From contig CAZKVJ010000014.1 of assembly GCA_964556225.1 (NCBI GenBank), forward strand, positions 1 through 64,000: a stretch of DNA of 64,000 bases, given 5' to 3'. Made by a program: the position numbers and the translations under genes. Under the pieces are notes generated by a model. That model saw only the letters and a program-made list of their open reading frames with translations, did not search any database and was not told the origin of the DNA. Position 1 is the stretch's first letter, and every line of letters begins with the position of its first letter. Below are positions 1 through 8,703 of the stretch, piece after piece. Source of the stretch: CAZKVJ01 sp964556225 (GTDB taxonomy: Bacteria > Actinomycetota > Acidimicrobiia > Acidimicrobiales > Ilumatobacteraceae).

Positions 1-64
1 CGACTTGCATGTGTTAAGCACGCCGCCAGCGTTCGTCCTGAGCCAGGATCAAACTCTCCGACAA
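1..64 (-). rRNA. rrs: 16S rRNA, 5' end (partial)
   Basis: The minus strand reads the universal 16S 5' segment, including AGAGTTTGATCCTGGCTCAG, followed by the conserved GACGAACGCTGGCGGCGTG stretch. Transcription runs leftward, so only about the first 60 nucleotides are inside the window. The mature 5' end is placed near 64 by spacing from GAGTTTG in E. coli and may be off by a few bases. The rest of the rRNA operon lies outside. Confidence 0.95.
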
Positions 65-352
65 GAACTCGCCCCGAGGGGCTTCGTTCGTAGAGAGCTC
101 ACGACGACCGGAGGGAATCTCTCCGTCGTGGTCGCCGTGAACCTGTGGTCGGGTGGATTGGCCCGACCGACTTACTTCATGAATTGACAAGCAGCATCAC
201 AGATGTGATGTCTGCCCGCACTGGCGTTCAGTCTTCTCTTCCGTTTTCAAGGAGCCGAAGCTCATGGGCACGCACCCTGCGGGTGTTGGTGCCTCACCTG
301 GGCCGGTAGCGAGTCGCATCCGGCGCTCAGGGGCGAGGAGTGAATCTAGCGG
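65..352 (-). promoter_or_regulatory. rRNA operon leader with boxA-like antitermination site
   Basis: This is the gene-free stretch between tyrS and the 16S gene. On the minus strand, bases 254-243 read CTCCTTGAAAAC, close to the boxA element that loads NusB/NusE antitermination complexes on rRNA transcripts. Short inverted repeats nearer the 16S (for example around 196-211, ATCACAGATGTGAT, and 73-85, CCCCGAGGGG) probably belong to the processing stem. The rrn promoters should lie between about 255 and 350, but I cannot assign -35/-10 boxes with confidence. Confidence 0.55.
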
Positions 353-367
353 CGCTCCGTCGGAGCG
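353..367 (-). terminator. hairpin just after tyrS
   Basis: CGCTCCG at 353-359 and CGGAGCG at 361-367 form a tight GC stem 7 bases beyond the tyrS stop codon. There is no U-tract, so it may be a weak terminator or only a transcript-stabilising hairpin between tyrS and the rRNA promoter region. Confidence 0.35.
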
Positions 368-373
368 TCAACC

Positions 374-1642
374 TCACGCCTCGAAAACCTCCACCAGGTG
401 GTGCTGGGTCTTGCCCCGGCGCAGCAGCAGCCACCGGCCGTGCAGGTGGGTCACGCCGGCCAGGTCCTCGAACGCGCCGAGGCGCACGCCATTCGCCCGG
501 TAGCCGCCCTGCTGCAGCGTCCGGCGTGCGTCGCCGTTCGACGACGCCAGCCCACACGCCACCAGCAGCGCCATCGGGTCGTCGAGGTCCCGACGCGGTC
601 GCCGGGAGCTGGGCACCTCGCCGGCGACGACCTCGAGAGCCGCCTCGCTGGCGGCGGTCGGGTCCGCACCGAACAGCACGTCGGCGGCCTCGTCGGCGGC
701 GCGGGCGGCCTCGTCACCGTGCAGCAGGGCCGTCAACTCGTGGGCCAGCGCCCGTTGGGCCACCCGCCGCTCCGGAGCACCGGCGTGCTCGGCGATCAGC
801 GCCCGAACCTCGTCGAGCGGACGGAGCGAGAACATCATCAGATAGGTGCCGATGTCGTCGTCGGCGGACTGCAGCCAGAACTGGCGGAACTGGTAGGGCG
901 AGGTCTTGGCGCCGTCGAGCCACACCGCCCCCTCGACCGACTTGCCGAACTTCGTGCCGTCGCGGCGGGTCACCAACGGCCACGTCAGCGCGTGCACGTG
1001 GCGCCCCAGCGTGCGCCGGATCAGATCGGCGCCGGCGACGATGTTGCCCCACTGGTCGGAGCCCCCCATCTGGAGCTCGACGTCGAGGTGCTCGCACAGG
1101 TGCCGGTAGTCGTTGGCCTGGAGCAGCATGTAGCTGAACTCGGTGTAGGAGATGCCGTGCTCGCTGGCCAGGCGCGCCTTCACCGTCTCGCGCGCCAGCA
1201 TCTGGTTTACCGTCACGTGCTTGCCGACGTCGCGCAGGAAGTCGAGGACCCCCATGGGAGCGGTCCACTCGGCGTTGTCCACGAGCACGGCCTGCGAGGG
1301 CCCCGGCTCGAAGTCGAGGAGCCGCTCGAGCTGACGCCGGATGCAGGACAGGTTGTGGGCGAGCGCCTCCTGGTCGAGCAGGTTCCGCTCGCTGCTGCGC
1401 CCCGACGGGTCGCCGACCATCCCCGTGGCGCCCCCGGCGAGCACCACCGGGCGGTGTCCGGCAAGCTGGAAGCGCCGCAGCATGATCTGGCCGAGCAGGT
1501 TGCCGACGTGCAGCGAGTCCGCCGAGGGGTCGAAGCCCACGTAGGCCCGGATCGGACCTCCGGCCAGCCGGCGGGCCAGCGCCGCCCGGTCGGTGGTGCC
1601 GTGGACGAGTCCACGCGCGTCGAGTTCGTCGAGGAGCTCCAT
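374..1642 (-). CDS. tyrS: tyrosyl-tRNA synthetase
   Basis: Class I aminoacyl-tRNA synthetase charging tRNA-Tyr in the cytoplasm. The product is 422 residues, normal for bacterial TyrRS. The HIGH-type motif is HVGN at about residue 45 and the KMSKS-type loop is KFGKS near residue 235; the last 65 or so residues form an S4-like RNA-binding domain. The ATG at 1642 is chosen because it gives the usual N-terminus (MELLDELDARG); the frame stays open further upstream but runs antisense into the divergent gene. It is the gene immediately upstream of the rRNA operon on the same strand. The 58-base gap to the divergent neighbour must hold both promoters. Confidence 0.97.
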   Translation of the reverse strand: MELLDELDARGLVHGTTDRAALARRLAGGPIRAYVGFDPSADSLHVGNLLGQIMLRRFQLAGHRPVVLAGGATGMVGDPSGRSSERNLLDQEALAHNLSCIRRQLERLLDFEPGPSQAVLVDNAEWTAPMGVLDFLRDVGKHVTVNQMLARETVKARLASEHGISYTEFSYMLLQANDYRHLCEHLDVELQMGGSDQWGNIVAGADLIRRTLGRHVHALTWPLVTRRDGTKFGKSVEGAVWLDGAKTSPYQFRQFWLQSADDDIGTYLMMFSLRPLDEVRALIAEHAGAPERRVAQRALAHELTALLHGDEAARAADEAADVLFGADPTAASEAALEVVAGEVPSSRRPRRDLDDPMALLVACGLASSNGDARRTLQQGGYRANGVRLGAFEDLAGVTHLHGRWLLLRRGKTQHHLVEVFEA

Positions 1643-1700
1643 GGTGGCGCACATGTTCGCACGGGCGCCGCAGTGCGACCGAGCGGATAGAACGGGCGGC

Positions 1701-2819
1701 GTGGGCAGCGCCGACGACGTCACCGAGCTGATGGCTCGCTTCGAGCACTTCGCAAAGACCAGCACTCGCCACACCCCGCTGTACGCGGCCATCTCCCGCC
1801 GGGTGGCCCGCGAGGCCGACGTGGCCGGGCTGCTGCTGCACGCCGAGGCCGGCCAGCGCATCCCCGTGCTCCTGCTCGCCGCCGTCCACGACCTGCTCCT
1901 CTCCGGGCTCGACCACCCCCTCGCCGCCTGCTATCCCACCGTGGTCGACGAGCCGACCGGCACCCCCCAGGAGGCAGCCGATCACTTCGTCGACCTGTGC
2001 CGGGACCATCAGGACCTCGTCGTCGCGCTCGTGTCCAGCCGCTCCACCCAGACGAACGAGATCGGTCGCAGCGCCGCGCTCCGGCCCGTGCTCGTGCACC
2101 TGGCGCGCCGGCATGGCCCACTCGGACTGGTCGAGGTCGGGGCCAGTGCCGGGCTGAACCTGTGGTTCGACCGCTACCACGTGGACTACGAGCTGGCCGG
2201 TGTGACCCGCGGCGCCGGTCCGGAGGCCTCGCCGGTTCGCCTGCGCTGCGGCCTGGTCGACGACGCCGACCTGCCCGTCGAGCCCGAGCCGGCGGTGGCC
2301 GCCCGGATCGGGCTCGACCGCTCCCCCGTCGACCTCGACGAGCCGGCGCAGGATCGATGGCTGCTGGCGTGCACGTGGCCCGACGAGCTCGAGCGCTTCC
2401 ATCGGCTGCAGGCGGCGATCGTGCTCGCCCGGACCGAGCCCGCCCCGGTGGTGCGCGGCGACGCCGTGGCCGGCCTCGCCGAGCTCGTCCTGGCCGTGCC
2501 CGCCGCCGCTCACCCGGTCGTGTTCCACTCCTGGGTCCTCAGCTATCTCGACGAGGACCGCCAGCGCGCCTTCGCTGCCGAGGTGGCGCGGCTCGGCGAG
2601 CTCCGGCCGCTCTCGTACGTGTGGATGGAGTCCCGCCAGCTCGTGCCCGGACTTCCCGCACCGGCGCGCGCCGCCGAGCGCGAGGGGGCGACGGAGGTCG
2701 TGCTGGTCGAGCACGGCCGCGGCGACCCCGACCCTGTGCGCCTCGCCGAGATGCACCCCCACGGGCGCTGGCTCCACTGGCAGGCGTCCGCCACGACGGC
2801 GACGCTCAGGGCCGGCTGA
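1701..2819 (+). CDS. DUF2332 family protein
   Basis: A 372-residue protein of the actinobacterial DUF2332 family, function unknown. The glycine-rich LVEVGASAGLNL segment at about residues 143-154 looks like the SAM-binding loop of class I methyltransferases, and the family is usually suspected to be methyltransferase-like; activity is not established. The GTG at 1701 is the probable start because it follows the divergent tyrS start by a promoter-sized gap; an ATG at 1731 is the alternative. It is transcribed divergently from tyrS and converges on the glycosylase gene, with the two 3' ends overlapping by 14 bases. Confidence 0.8.
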   Translation: MGSADDVTELMARFEHFAKTSTRHTPLYAAISRRVAREADVAGLLLHAEAGQRIPVLLLAAVHDLLLSGLDHPLAACYPTVVDEPTGTPQEAADHFVDLCRDHQDLVVALVSSRSTQTNEIGRSAALRPVLVHLARRHGPLGLVEVGASAGLNLWFDRYHVDYELAGVTRGAGPEASPVRLRCGLVDDADLPVEPEPAVAARIGLDRSPVDLDEPAQDRWLLACTWPDELERFHRLQAAIVLARTEPAPVVRGDAVAGLAELVLAVPAAAHPVVFHSWVLSYLDEDRQRAFAAEVARLGELRPLSYVWMESRQLVPGLPAPARAAEREGATEVVLVEHGRGDPDPVRLAEMHPHGRWLHWQASATTATLRAG

Positions 2820-3375
2820 CGTGGGGATCGCCCGGCACCGACCACCGCCACGGGTGACGGGTGGCCTTGGTGATCCCCACCCGGGGCGAGCGAGCCGGCC
2901 GCGCCGGGGGGCCGACGCCGTCGTCGCCGATCCACACGCCCCCCACCGTGGTGAGCGCCTCGCCGTCGAGCTCGCGCCCGATGCCGAAGGCCTCGCACAG
3001 CTTCCCGGGCCCGTTGGCCAGGTCCACGTCCCGGCGCGCACCGGAGCGCCGGAGCCGCATCTCGTCCACCCCCGCGAGCGGTGCCACGGCCCGCAGCAGC
3101 ACCGCCTGGCCGTCGCCCACCGGGCCGGTCACCACGTTGGCGCAGTGGTGCATGCCGTACGTGAAGTAGACGTAGAGGTGGCCCGGCGGACCGAACATGG
3201 TGGCGTTGCGCGGCGTTCGGCCGCGGTACGAGTGGCTGGCCGGGTCGTCGCCCAGGTAGGCCTCGACCTCCACGATCCGGCCGCGACAGGCTCCCACCAC
3301 GAGCACCTTGTTGAGCAGCTCCGGGGCCACGACCAGCGCGTCCCTGGCGTAGAAGCGCCGGGGCAGCGCCCTCAC
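2806..3375 (-). CDS. mpg: 3-methyladenine DNA glycosylase (AAG/MPG family)
   Basis: Base-excision repair enzyme that removes 3-methyladenine and other alkylated purines. The 189-residue length suits the AAG/MPG family. Recognisable family segments are VEVEAYLG, with the catalytic glutamate, HSYRGRTPRNATMFGPPG, and YVYFTYGMHHCANVV. It is the last gene of the arginine operon: its start overlaps the thioesterase stop by 4 bases, so expression is probably coupled, although a role in arginine synthesis is not expected. Its 3' end overlaps the DUF2332 gene on the other strand. Confidence 0.93.
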   Translation of the reverse strand: MRALPRRFYARDALVVAPELLNKVLVVGACRGRIVEVEAYLGDDPASHSYRGRTPRNATMFGPPGHLYVYFTYGMHHCANVVTGPVGDGQAVLLRAVAPLAGVDEMRLRRSGARRDVDLANGPGKLCEAFGIGRELDGEALTTVGGVWIGDDGVGPPARPARSPRVGITKATRHPWRWSVPGDPHVSRP

Positions 3376-3767
3376 GTCGCGAACGCCACCCGGACCGCGT
3401 CGGGCACCGGTGTCGGTGTGTTCGTGCCGTGCACCACGCTCACGTAGGTGATCAGCGCCTCGAACCGTTCCTCGCCGCCCACCCGGCCGTCGACCGCCAC
3501 GTCGAAGCTGGTGCGCCCCCAGCGCGCGATCCGGCAGGCAAGCATCGCCGTGTCACCGAACACCAGCGGGGCGTGCCACGTGACGGTGGCCGTCTTCAGC
3601 ATGAAGTCGAAGCCGGCGAGGTCGATCGCCCCCGGCTCGGCGCCCAGCACGGACCGGAACCACGTGTCGACGGCGTCGTCGCAGTAGGCGAAGTAGTGGG
3701 CGTTGAACACCACTCGCTGCATGTCGCACTCGCCGTAGCGCACTCGCACCGGGTGGACGTAGCTCAT
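3372..3767 (-). CDS. hotdog-fold acyl-CoA thioesterase
   Basis: A 131-residue single-domain thioesterase of the YbgC/4-hydroxybenzoyl-CoA thioesterase type. The N-terminal RYGECDMQRVVFNAHYFAY segment matches the family's catalytic region, where an aspartate (in ECD) sits ahead of the long hotdog helix. The natural acyl-CoA substrate cannot be told from sequence. Its ATG overlaps the argH stop codon by 4 bases and its stop overlaps the glycosylase start, so it is translated as part of the arg operon. Confidence 0.88.
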   Translation of the reverse strand: MSYVHPVRVRYGECDMQRVVFNAHYFAYCDDAVDTWFRSVLGAEPGAIDLAGFDFMLKTATVTWHAPLVFGDTAMLACRIARWGRTSFDVAVDGRVGGEERFEALITYVSVVHGTNTPTPVPDAVRVAFAT

Positions 3768-5167
3768 CGGCCCTCCACGCGCTCACGCCATCGGGCCAGC
3801 GCGGCGGTGAACCGCTCCACCTGCACGGCGACCGGCACCGGACCGGCGCCGCCAGGACTGGTCCGGCGCGTCACGCCCACGCCGGGGCCCACCAACCCGG
3901 CCGCCTCAGGGCCGAGGTCGGGGTCCGTGGCCACCAGATCGGCCAGGCTCGCCTCGCCGCTCAGGGCTCGCCGCACCAGGGCGCCGACCGCAGCATGGGC
4001 CTGGCGGAACGGCATCCCACGCTGCACCAGCCACTCGGCCAGGTCGGTGGCGGCCGTGGTCTCGGCATCGGCTGCCGCCTGCATCCGCTCGGTGTCGAAC
4101 GTGGCCGTGGCGACCATGCCGCTCATCGCCGACAGCGCGAGCGACACCTGCTCGACGGCGTCGAACAGGGGCTCCTTGTCCTCCTGCAGGTCTCGGTTGT
4201 AGGCGAGCGGCAGCCCCTTCAGCGTCGCCAGCAGCCCGGTGAGGTTGCCGATGAGCCGCCCGGCCCTGCCCCTGGCCAGCTCGGCGATGTCCGGGTTCTT
4301 CTTCTGCGGCAGCATCGACGAACCGGTGGAGTAGGCATCGTCCAGGCGGGCGAAACCGAACTCCTCGCTGGTCCACAGCACCCACTCCTCGCCCAGACGG
4401 GAGAGGTGGATGCCCAGGAGCGCCAGGTCGAACAGGGCCTCGGCCACGAAGTCGCGGTCGGAGACGGCGTCGAGGGAGTTCTCGAACGCGCCGGCGAAGC
4501 CCAGGTCTGCGGCGGTGGCCACCGGGTCGAGCGGGAGCGACGAGCCGGCCAGGGCACCGGCGCCGAGCGGCGACACGTCGAGGCGCTCGATGGTGGCGAG
4601 GAGCCGGTCGACGTCGCGCCCGAGCGCCCACGCGTGGGCGAGGAGGTGGTGGGCCAGCAGCACCGGCTGGGCCCGCTGGAGGTGGGTGTAGCCGGGGAGG
4701 TAGGTACCGCCGGCGGCCCGGGCCCGCCCGAGCAGGACCTCCTGCAGGTCGACGACACGCCGGGCCACCCCACGCAGCTCCCGCTTGGTCCACAGCCGCA
4801 GGTCCGTCGCGACCTGGTCGTTGCGGCTCCGGCCGGTGTGCAGCTTGGCGCCCGCGGCACCGGCCAGCTCGGTCACCCGCCGCTCCACCGCAGTGTGGAC
4901 GTCCTCGTCGCTCGGGGCGAACTCGAACGTGCCCGTTCCCATCTCCGTCTCGACCACGTCGAGCGCGCCGAGCACGGCGTCACGCTCGGCCTCGTCGAGC
5001 AGGCCTGCCCGGGCGAGACCGCGCACGTGGGCTCGGCTGCCGGCCAGGTCGTCACGCCACAGGTGCCGGTCGAAGGGCAGGCTGACGGTGTAGGCCATCA
5101 GCTCGTCGGCCGGCCCGGACGCGAACCGCCCGTGCCAGAGCGTGCGCTGCGTGTCGTCGGCGCTCAT
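3764..5167 (-). CDS. argH: argininosuccinate lyase
   Basis: Splits argininosuccinate into arginine and fumarate, the last step of arginine synthesis. The protein has 467 residues, typical for ArgH. The fumarase/aspartase signature GSSMLPQKKNPD is present near residue 280, as are HTGRSRNDQV and GYTHLQRAQP. The ATG at 5167 overlaps the argR stop by 4 bases and gives the usual N-terminus ending in LWHGRF. The expected partner argG, argininosuccinate synthase, is not next to it. Confidence 0.97.
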   Translation of the reverse strand: MSADDTQRTLWHGRFASGPADELMAYTVSLPFDRHLWRDDLAGSRAHVRGLARAGLLDEAERDAVLGALDVVETEMGTGTFEFAPSDEDVHTAVERRVTELAGAAGAKLHTGRSRNDQVATDLRLWTKRELRGVARRVVDLQEVLLGRARAAGGTYLPGYTHLQRAQPVLLAHHLLAHAWALGRDVDRLLATIERLDVSPLGAGALAGSSLPLDPVATAADLGFAGAFENSLDAVSDRDFVAEALFDLALLGIHLSRLGEEWVLWTSEEFGFARLDDAYSTGSSMLPQKKNPDIAELARGRAGRLIGNLTGLLATLKGLPLAYNRDLQEDKEPLFDAVEQVSLALSAMSGMVATATFDTERMQAAADAETTAATDLAEWLVQRGMPFRQAHAAVGALVRRALSGEASLADLVATDPDLGPEAAGLVGPGVGVTRRTSPGGAGPVPVAVQVERFTAALARWRERVEGR

Positions 5168-5676
5168 CGGTGCCCCCCGGCCCCGCGGCCCCGTGGCGGC
5201 GCCGGTGCTGGCGCCACACCGGCCAGCGCCCGCAGCCGCTTCGCCATCGCCGCCCCGCCCGGACGCTCGGCGGCCACGCACAGCACGGTGTCGTCACCGG
5301 CCACGGTGCCGATCAGCCCCTCGAGCCCGCTGCGGTCGAGCGCGGACGCGACGACGTGTGCGCACCCCGGCGGCGTGCGGATCACCACCAGGTTGGAGCT
5401 GTGCTGGACCTCGGCCACCCACTCCCCCATGACCCGCCGCAGCTGGTCCTGGGGCGCGATGCGGGCCGGCTCGTACTCCGGGATCGCGTAGACGGACTCC
5501 CCGCCCGGTACCCGCACCTTCACCGCTCCGAGATCGTCGAGGTCTCGTGACACCGTGGCCTGGGTGGCCCGATGGCCGGCCTCGCCGAGCAACGTGAGCA
5601 GCTGGGGCTGGCTGGTGACGGCGTGCTTGGCGATGATCCGGGCGATCGCCTGCTGACGGGCCACCTTCGACGTCAT
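5164..5676 (-). CDS. argR: arginine repressor
   Basis: A 170-residue arginine-responsive repressor. The N-terminal winged helix includes the recognition segment ATQATVSRDLDDLG; the C-terminal part has GTVAGDDTVLCV, the arginine-binding and hexamerisation core. It should bind the ARG-box pairs found upstream of argC (9726-9760) and of carA (32638-32670). The ATG at 5676 overlaps the argF stop by 4 bases, so the repressor is made from the operon it controls. A proline/alanine-rich tail ends the protein. Confidence 0.95.
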   Translation of the reverse strand: MTSKVARQQAIARIIAKHAVTSQPQLLTLLGEAGHRATQATVSRDLDDLGAVKVRVPGGESVYAIPEYEPARIAPQDQLRRVMGEWVAEVQHSSNLVVIRTPPGCAHVVASALDRSGLEGLIGTVAGDDTVLCVAAERPGGAAMAKRLRALAGVAPAPAPPRGRGAGGHR

Positions 5677-6593
5677 CGGACGCCCCCCGCCACGAACGCC
5701 AGCAGACCCCGCGCCGCGTGCATGCGGTTGTGGCCCTGGCGGTACACGTGGCTGGCCGGGCCGTCGATGACCGCCGCCGCCACCTCCTCGCCGCGATGCG
5801 CCGGCAGGCAGTGGTAGAACCCGGCCCCCGGCCCGGCCGCCGCCATGAGCTCCGGCGTCACCTGGAACCCCTCGAACGCCACCCGCCGCGCCGCCGACTC
5901 GGACTCCTGACCCATCGACGTCCACACGTCGGTGTGCACGGCGTCCGCGCCGGCCACGGCGTCGACGGGGCGGGCGTGCTGGCTCACCGACGCCGCACCC
6001 AGCAGCTCGATGCGCTCGAGCTCTTCCCCCGGCGCGTCGTACCCCGGCGGGCAGCCGAGGCGCACGTGCATCCCCAGCATCGCTGCCGCCTCGGCCAGCG
6101 AGCGGGCCACGTTGTTGTAGTCGCCCACCCACGCCACCGTCCGCCCGGCGAGCGGGCCCAGCACCTGGCGCATGGTGAGCACGTCGGCCAACGCCTGCAG
6201 CGGGTGGGAGCGGTCGGAGAGCATGTTGACCACGGGCACGCTCGACACCGCCGCCATGCGCTCGACCACGGCATGGTCGAACACCCGGGCGGCCAGCACG
6301 GCGTGGTACCCGGCCATGATGAGGGTCACGTCCTCGACCGTCTCGCGGGTGTCGAAGCCGACCTCCTCACCGCGCGTGTACACCGGATGCCCGCCGAGCT
6401 GCACCACCGCCATCTCCATCGACTGGCGGGTCCGGTTCGACGGTTTCTCGAAGATCAGCGCGACCCCGGCCCCGGTGAGCGGCGATCCCAGGCTGGCCGG
6501 TGGACGCTCCGCCAGCTCGAGCACCTCCACCAGCTCGCCGGCGTCGAGGTCGGTGACGTCGAGGAAGTGGCGCAGTTCGGGGGCGAGGCTCAT
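5673..6593 (-). CDS. argF: ornithine carbamoyltransferase
   Basis: Joins carbamoyl phosphate to ornithine to make citrulline. The 306-residue protein has the carbamoyl-phosphate loop SNRTR (in FEKPSNRTRQSMEM), the HPLQALADVLTM segment and the ornithine-site FYHCLPAHRGEEV. Its carbamoyl phosphate comes from CarAB, encoded about 25 kb away and apparently controlled by the same ARG-box motif. The start overlaps the argD stop by 4 bases. Confidence 0.97.
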   Translation of the reverse strand: MSLAPELRHFLDVTDLDAGELVEVLELAERPPASLGSPLTGAGVALIFEKPSNRTRQSMEMAVVQLGGHPVYTRGEEVGFDTRETVEDVTLIMAGYHAVLAARVFDHAVVERMAAVSSVPVVNMLSDRSHPLQALADVLTMRQVLGPLAGRTVAWVGDYNNVARSLAEAAAMLGMHVRLGCPPGYDAPGEELERIELLGAASVSQHARPVDAVAGADAVHTDVWTSMGQESESAARRVAFEGFQVTPELMAAAGPGAGFYHCLPAHRGEEVAAAVIDGPASHVYRQGHNRMHAARGLLAFVAGGVR

Positions 6594-7798
6594 CGGTGGC
6601 GCTCCTGGGCGAGATGGTCGGTGAGCACGTCGTGCAGGATCGCGATCGCTTCGTCGATCTCGGCCGACGTCACGGTGAGCGGCGGGGCCAGGCGCAGCGC
6701 CGTGGGGGTCACGGCGTTGGTGACCAGTCCCCGTCCCAAGGCGTCGGCGTACACCGCCTTGGCGTCGAGCGCCGGGGCCAGCTCGGCCGCCAGCAGCAGG
6801 CCCTGTCCACGGACGTCGGCCACGCCGGCGAGGCCGGCCAGCTTGGCTCGCAGCTCGGCACCCCGCTCGGCCGCGAGCCGCGGCGCGTCGATGCGGCGCA
6901 TCTCGCGGATCACCGCCCGAGCGGCGGCGGTGGCGATGGCCGTGCCGCTGTAGGTGCTGCCGTGGTCGCCGGGCTGGAACGCAGCCGCGACGTCACGGCG
7001 CGCCCACACCGCACCGATCGGCATGCCGTTGCCCATCGCCTTGGCCATGGTGACGACGTCGGGGCGCACACCGGAGTGCTCGAAGCCGAACCAGCGCCCG
7101 GTGCGCCCGAAGCCGGTCTGCACCTCGTCGATCATCAGCAGCAGCCGGCGCTCGTCGCACAGGCGTCGCACCTCCTGCAGGTACGCCGCGCTGGCCGGCA
7201 CCACCCCGCCTTCTCCCTGGACCGTCTCCAGCAGCACGGCGCCCACCGTCGGGTCGATCGCCGCCTCGAGCGCGTCGAGGTCGTCGAAGGCAACGTGGCG
7301 GAAGCCCTCCGGCATCGGGTGGAACGGCTCGTGCTTGGAGGGCTGCCCGGTCGCCGCCAGCGCGGCCAGCGTGCGGCCGTGGAAGCTGCCGTAGGCCGAG
7401 ACGACGCCGTGACGGCCCCGCCCTCCCCACTTGCGGGCCAGCTTGAGGGCCGTCTCGTTGGCCTCGGCGCCGCTGTTGCAGAAGAACACCTGGCCGGCGT
7501 CGCCCGTCACGTCGCGGAGCAGCTCGACGAGCAGCACCGCGGTCTCGGTGGCGACCGGGTTGGCGAAGAAGTTGCTGACGTGGAGCAAGGTGCGGGCCTG
7601 CTCGGCGACGGCGTCCGCCACGGCGGGATGGGCGTGGCCGAGCGACGTCACGGCGAGACCGCACAGGAAGTCCAGGTAGCGCCGGCCCTCGCTGTCCCAC
7701 AGCTGGGTGCCCTCGCCGCGCACGAACATCACCGCCGGCGGGCCGAAGACCGGCATGAACGGGCAGGCGTCGAGGCCACCGGTGCCGAACTCGTGCAT
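6590..7798 (-). CDS. argD: acetylornithine aminotransferase
   Basis: PLP-dependent class III aminotransferase converting N-acetylglutamate semialdehyde to N-acetylornithine. The protein is 402 residues; the PLP lysine is in TMAKAMGNGMPIG, and the IDEVQTGFGRTG segment carries the conserved aspartate that contacts the cofactor ring. The ATG shares its last base with the argB stop (TGATG junction). As in other bacteria it may also serve as succinyldiaminopimelate aminotransferase in lysine synthesis; this is family knowledge, not visible here. Confidence 0.96.
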   Translation of the reverse strand: MHEFGTGGLDACPFMPVFGPPAVMFVRGEGTQLWDSEGRRYLDFLCGLAVTSLGHAHPAVADAVAEQARTLLHVSNFFANPVATETAVLLVELLRDVTGDAGQVFFCNSGAEANETALKLARKWGGRGRHGVVSAYGSFHGRTLAALAATGQPSKHEPFHPMPEGFRHVAFDDLDALEAAIDPTVGAVLLETVQGEGGVVPASAAYLQEVRRLCDERRLLLMIDEVQTGFGRTGRWFGFEHSGVRPDVVTMAKAMGNGMPIGAVWARRDVAAAFQPGDHGSTYSGTAIATAAARAVIREMRRIDAPRLAAERGAELRAKLAGLAGVADVRGQGLLLAAELAPALDAKAVYADALGRGLVTNAVTPTALRLAPPLTVTSAEIDEAIAILHDVLTDHLAQERHR

Positions 7799-8703
7799 CA
7801 GCCCAGACCTCCGTCGAGCGCGTCGTCGCCGGCGACCATCGTGCCGATGCCGGCGTCGGTGAAGATCTCCAGCAGGAGCACGTGGGGGATCCGCCCGTCC
7901 AGGATGTGAGCCCGGCGCACGCCGTGGCGCACCGCGTGCACGCAGCTCTCCACCTTCGGGATCATCCCGCCGGCGATCGTGCCGTCGGCCATCAGGGCCT
8001 CGAGCTGCGCGGCGGTCGTCTGACGGATCAGCGATGCGGGGTCGTCGACGACCCGCCGGAGCCCCTCGATGTCGGTGAGGTACACCAGCTTCTCGGCGGC
8101 CAGCGCCTCGGCGATCGCCCCGGCGACGGTGTCGGCGTTGATGTTGTACGGCTGGCCGGCGCCGTCGGTGCCGATGGTGGCCACGACGGGCACGAACTCG
8201 TCCTCGAGCAGGCCCTGCAGGATGGTCGGGTTGATGGCCTCGACGTCGCCCACGAAGCCCAGCTCGGGGTCGCGGGGCCGGGCCCGGATGAGCCCGGCGT
8301 CCTCGCCGGACACCCCGACGGCGAGCGGGCCGTGCACGTTGACGGCGGCGACGAGCTGGGGGTTGACCTGGCCGATGAGCACCATGCGGGCGATGTCGAC
8401 GGTCTCGGCGTCGGTCACCCGCAGCCCCTGGCGGAACTCCGGCTCCTTGCCGAGGCGGTTCATGAGGTCGCTGATCTGGGGACCGCCGCCGTGGACCACC
8501 ACCGGGCGCAGCCCGACCGAGCGCATGATGGCGATGTCCTGGGCGAACAGCGCCAGCGCGTCCGCCTCGCTGGAGCCGGCGAGCGCGTTGCCGCCGTACT
8601 TGACGACCACGACCGAGCCGGCGAAGCGCCGGATGTACGGCAGCGCCTCGACCAGCACCTCCGCCTTCACCTTGGCGGACTCGTCGTTCCTCCCGGCGCT
8701 CAC
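7798..8703 (-). CDS. argB: acetylglutamate kinase
   Basis: Phosphorylates N-acetylglutamate, the second and often feedback-inhibited step of arginine synthesis. The 301-residue protein carries VVKYGGNALAG near the N-terminus and VVHGGGPQI, the amino-acid-kinase nucleotide and substrate loops. The GTG at 8703 is chosen because it overlaps the argC stop by 4 bases (GTGA). This tight junction leaves no room for argJ, which sits between argC and argB in most actinobacterial arginine operons. Confidence 0.96.
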   Translation of the reverse strand: MSAGRNDESAKVKAEVLVEALPYIRRFAGSVVVVKYGGNALAGSSEADALALFAQDIAIMRSVGLRPVVVHGGGPQISDLMNRLGKEPEFRQGLRVTDAETVDIARMVLIGQVNPQLVAAVNVHGPLAVGVSGEDAGLIRARPRDPELGFVGDVEAINPTILQGLLEDEFVPVVATIGTDGAGQPYNINADTVAGAIAEALAAEKLVYLTDIEGLRRVVDDPASLIRQTTAAQLEALMADGTIAGGMIPKVESCVHAVRHGVRRAHILDGRIPHVLLLEIFTDAGIGTMVAGDDALDGGLG

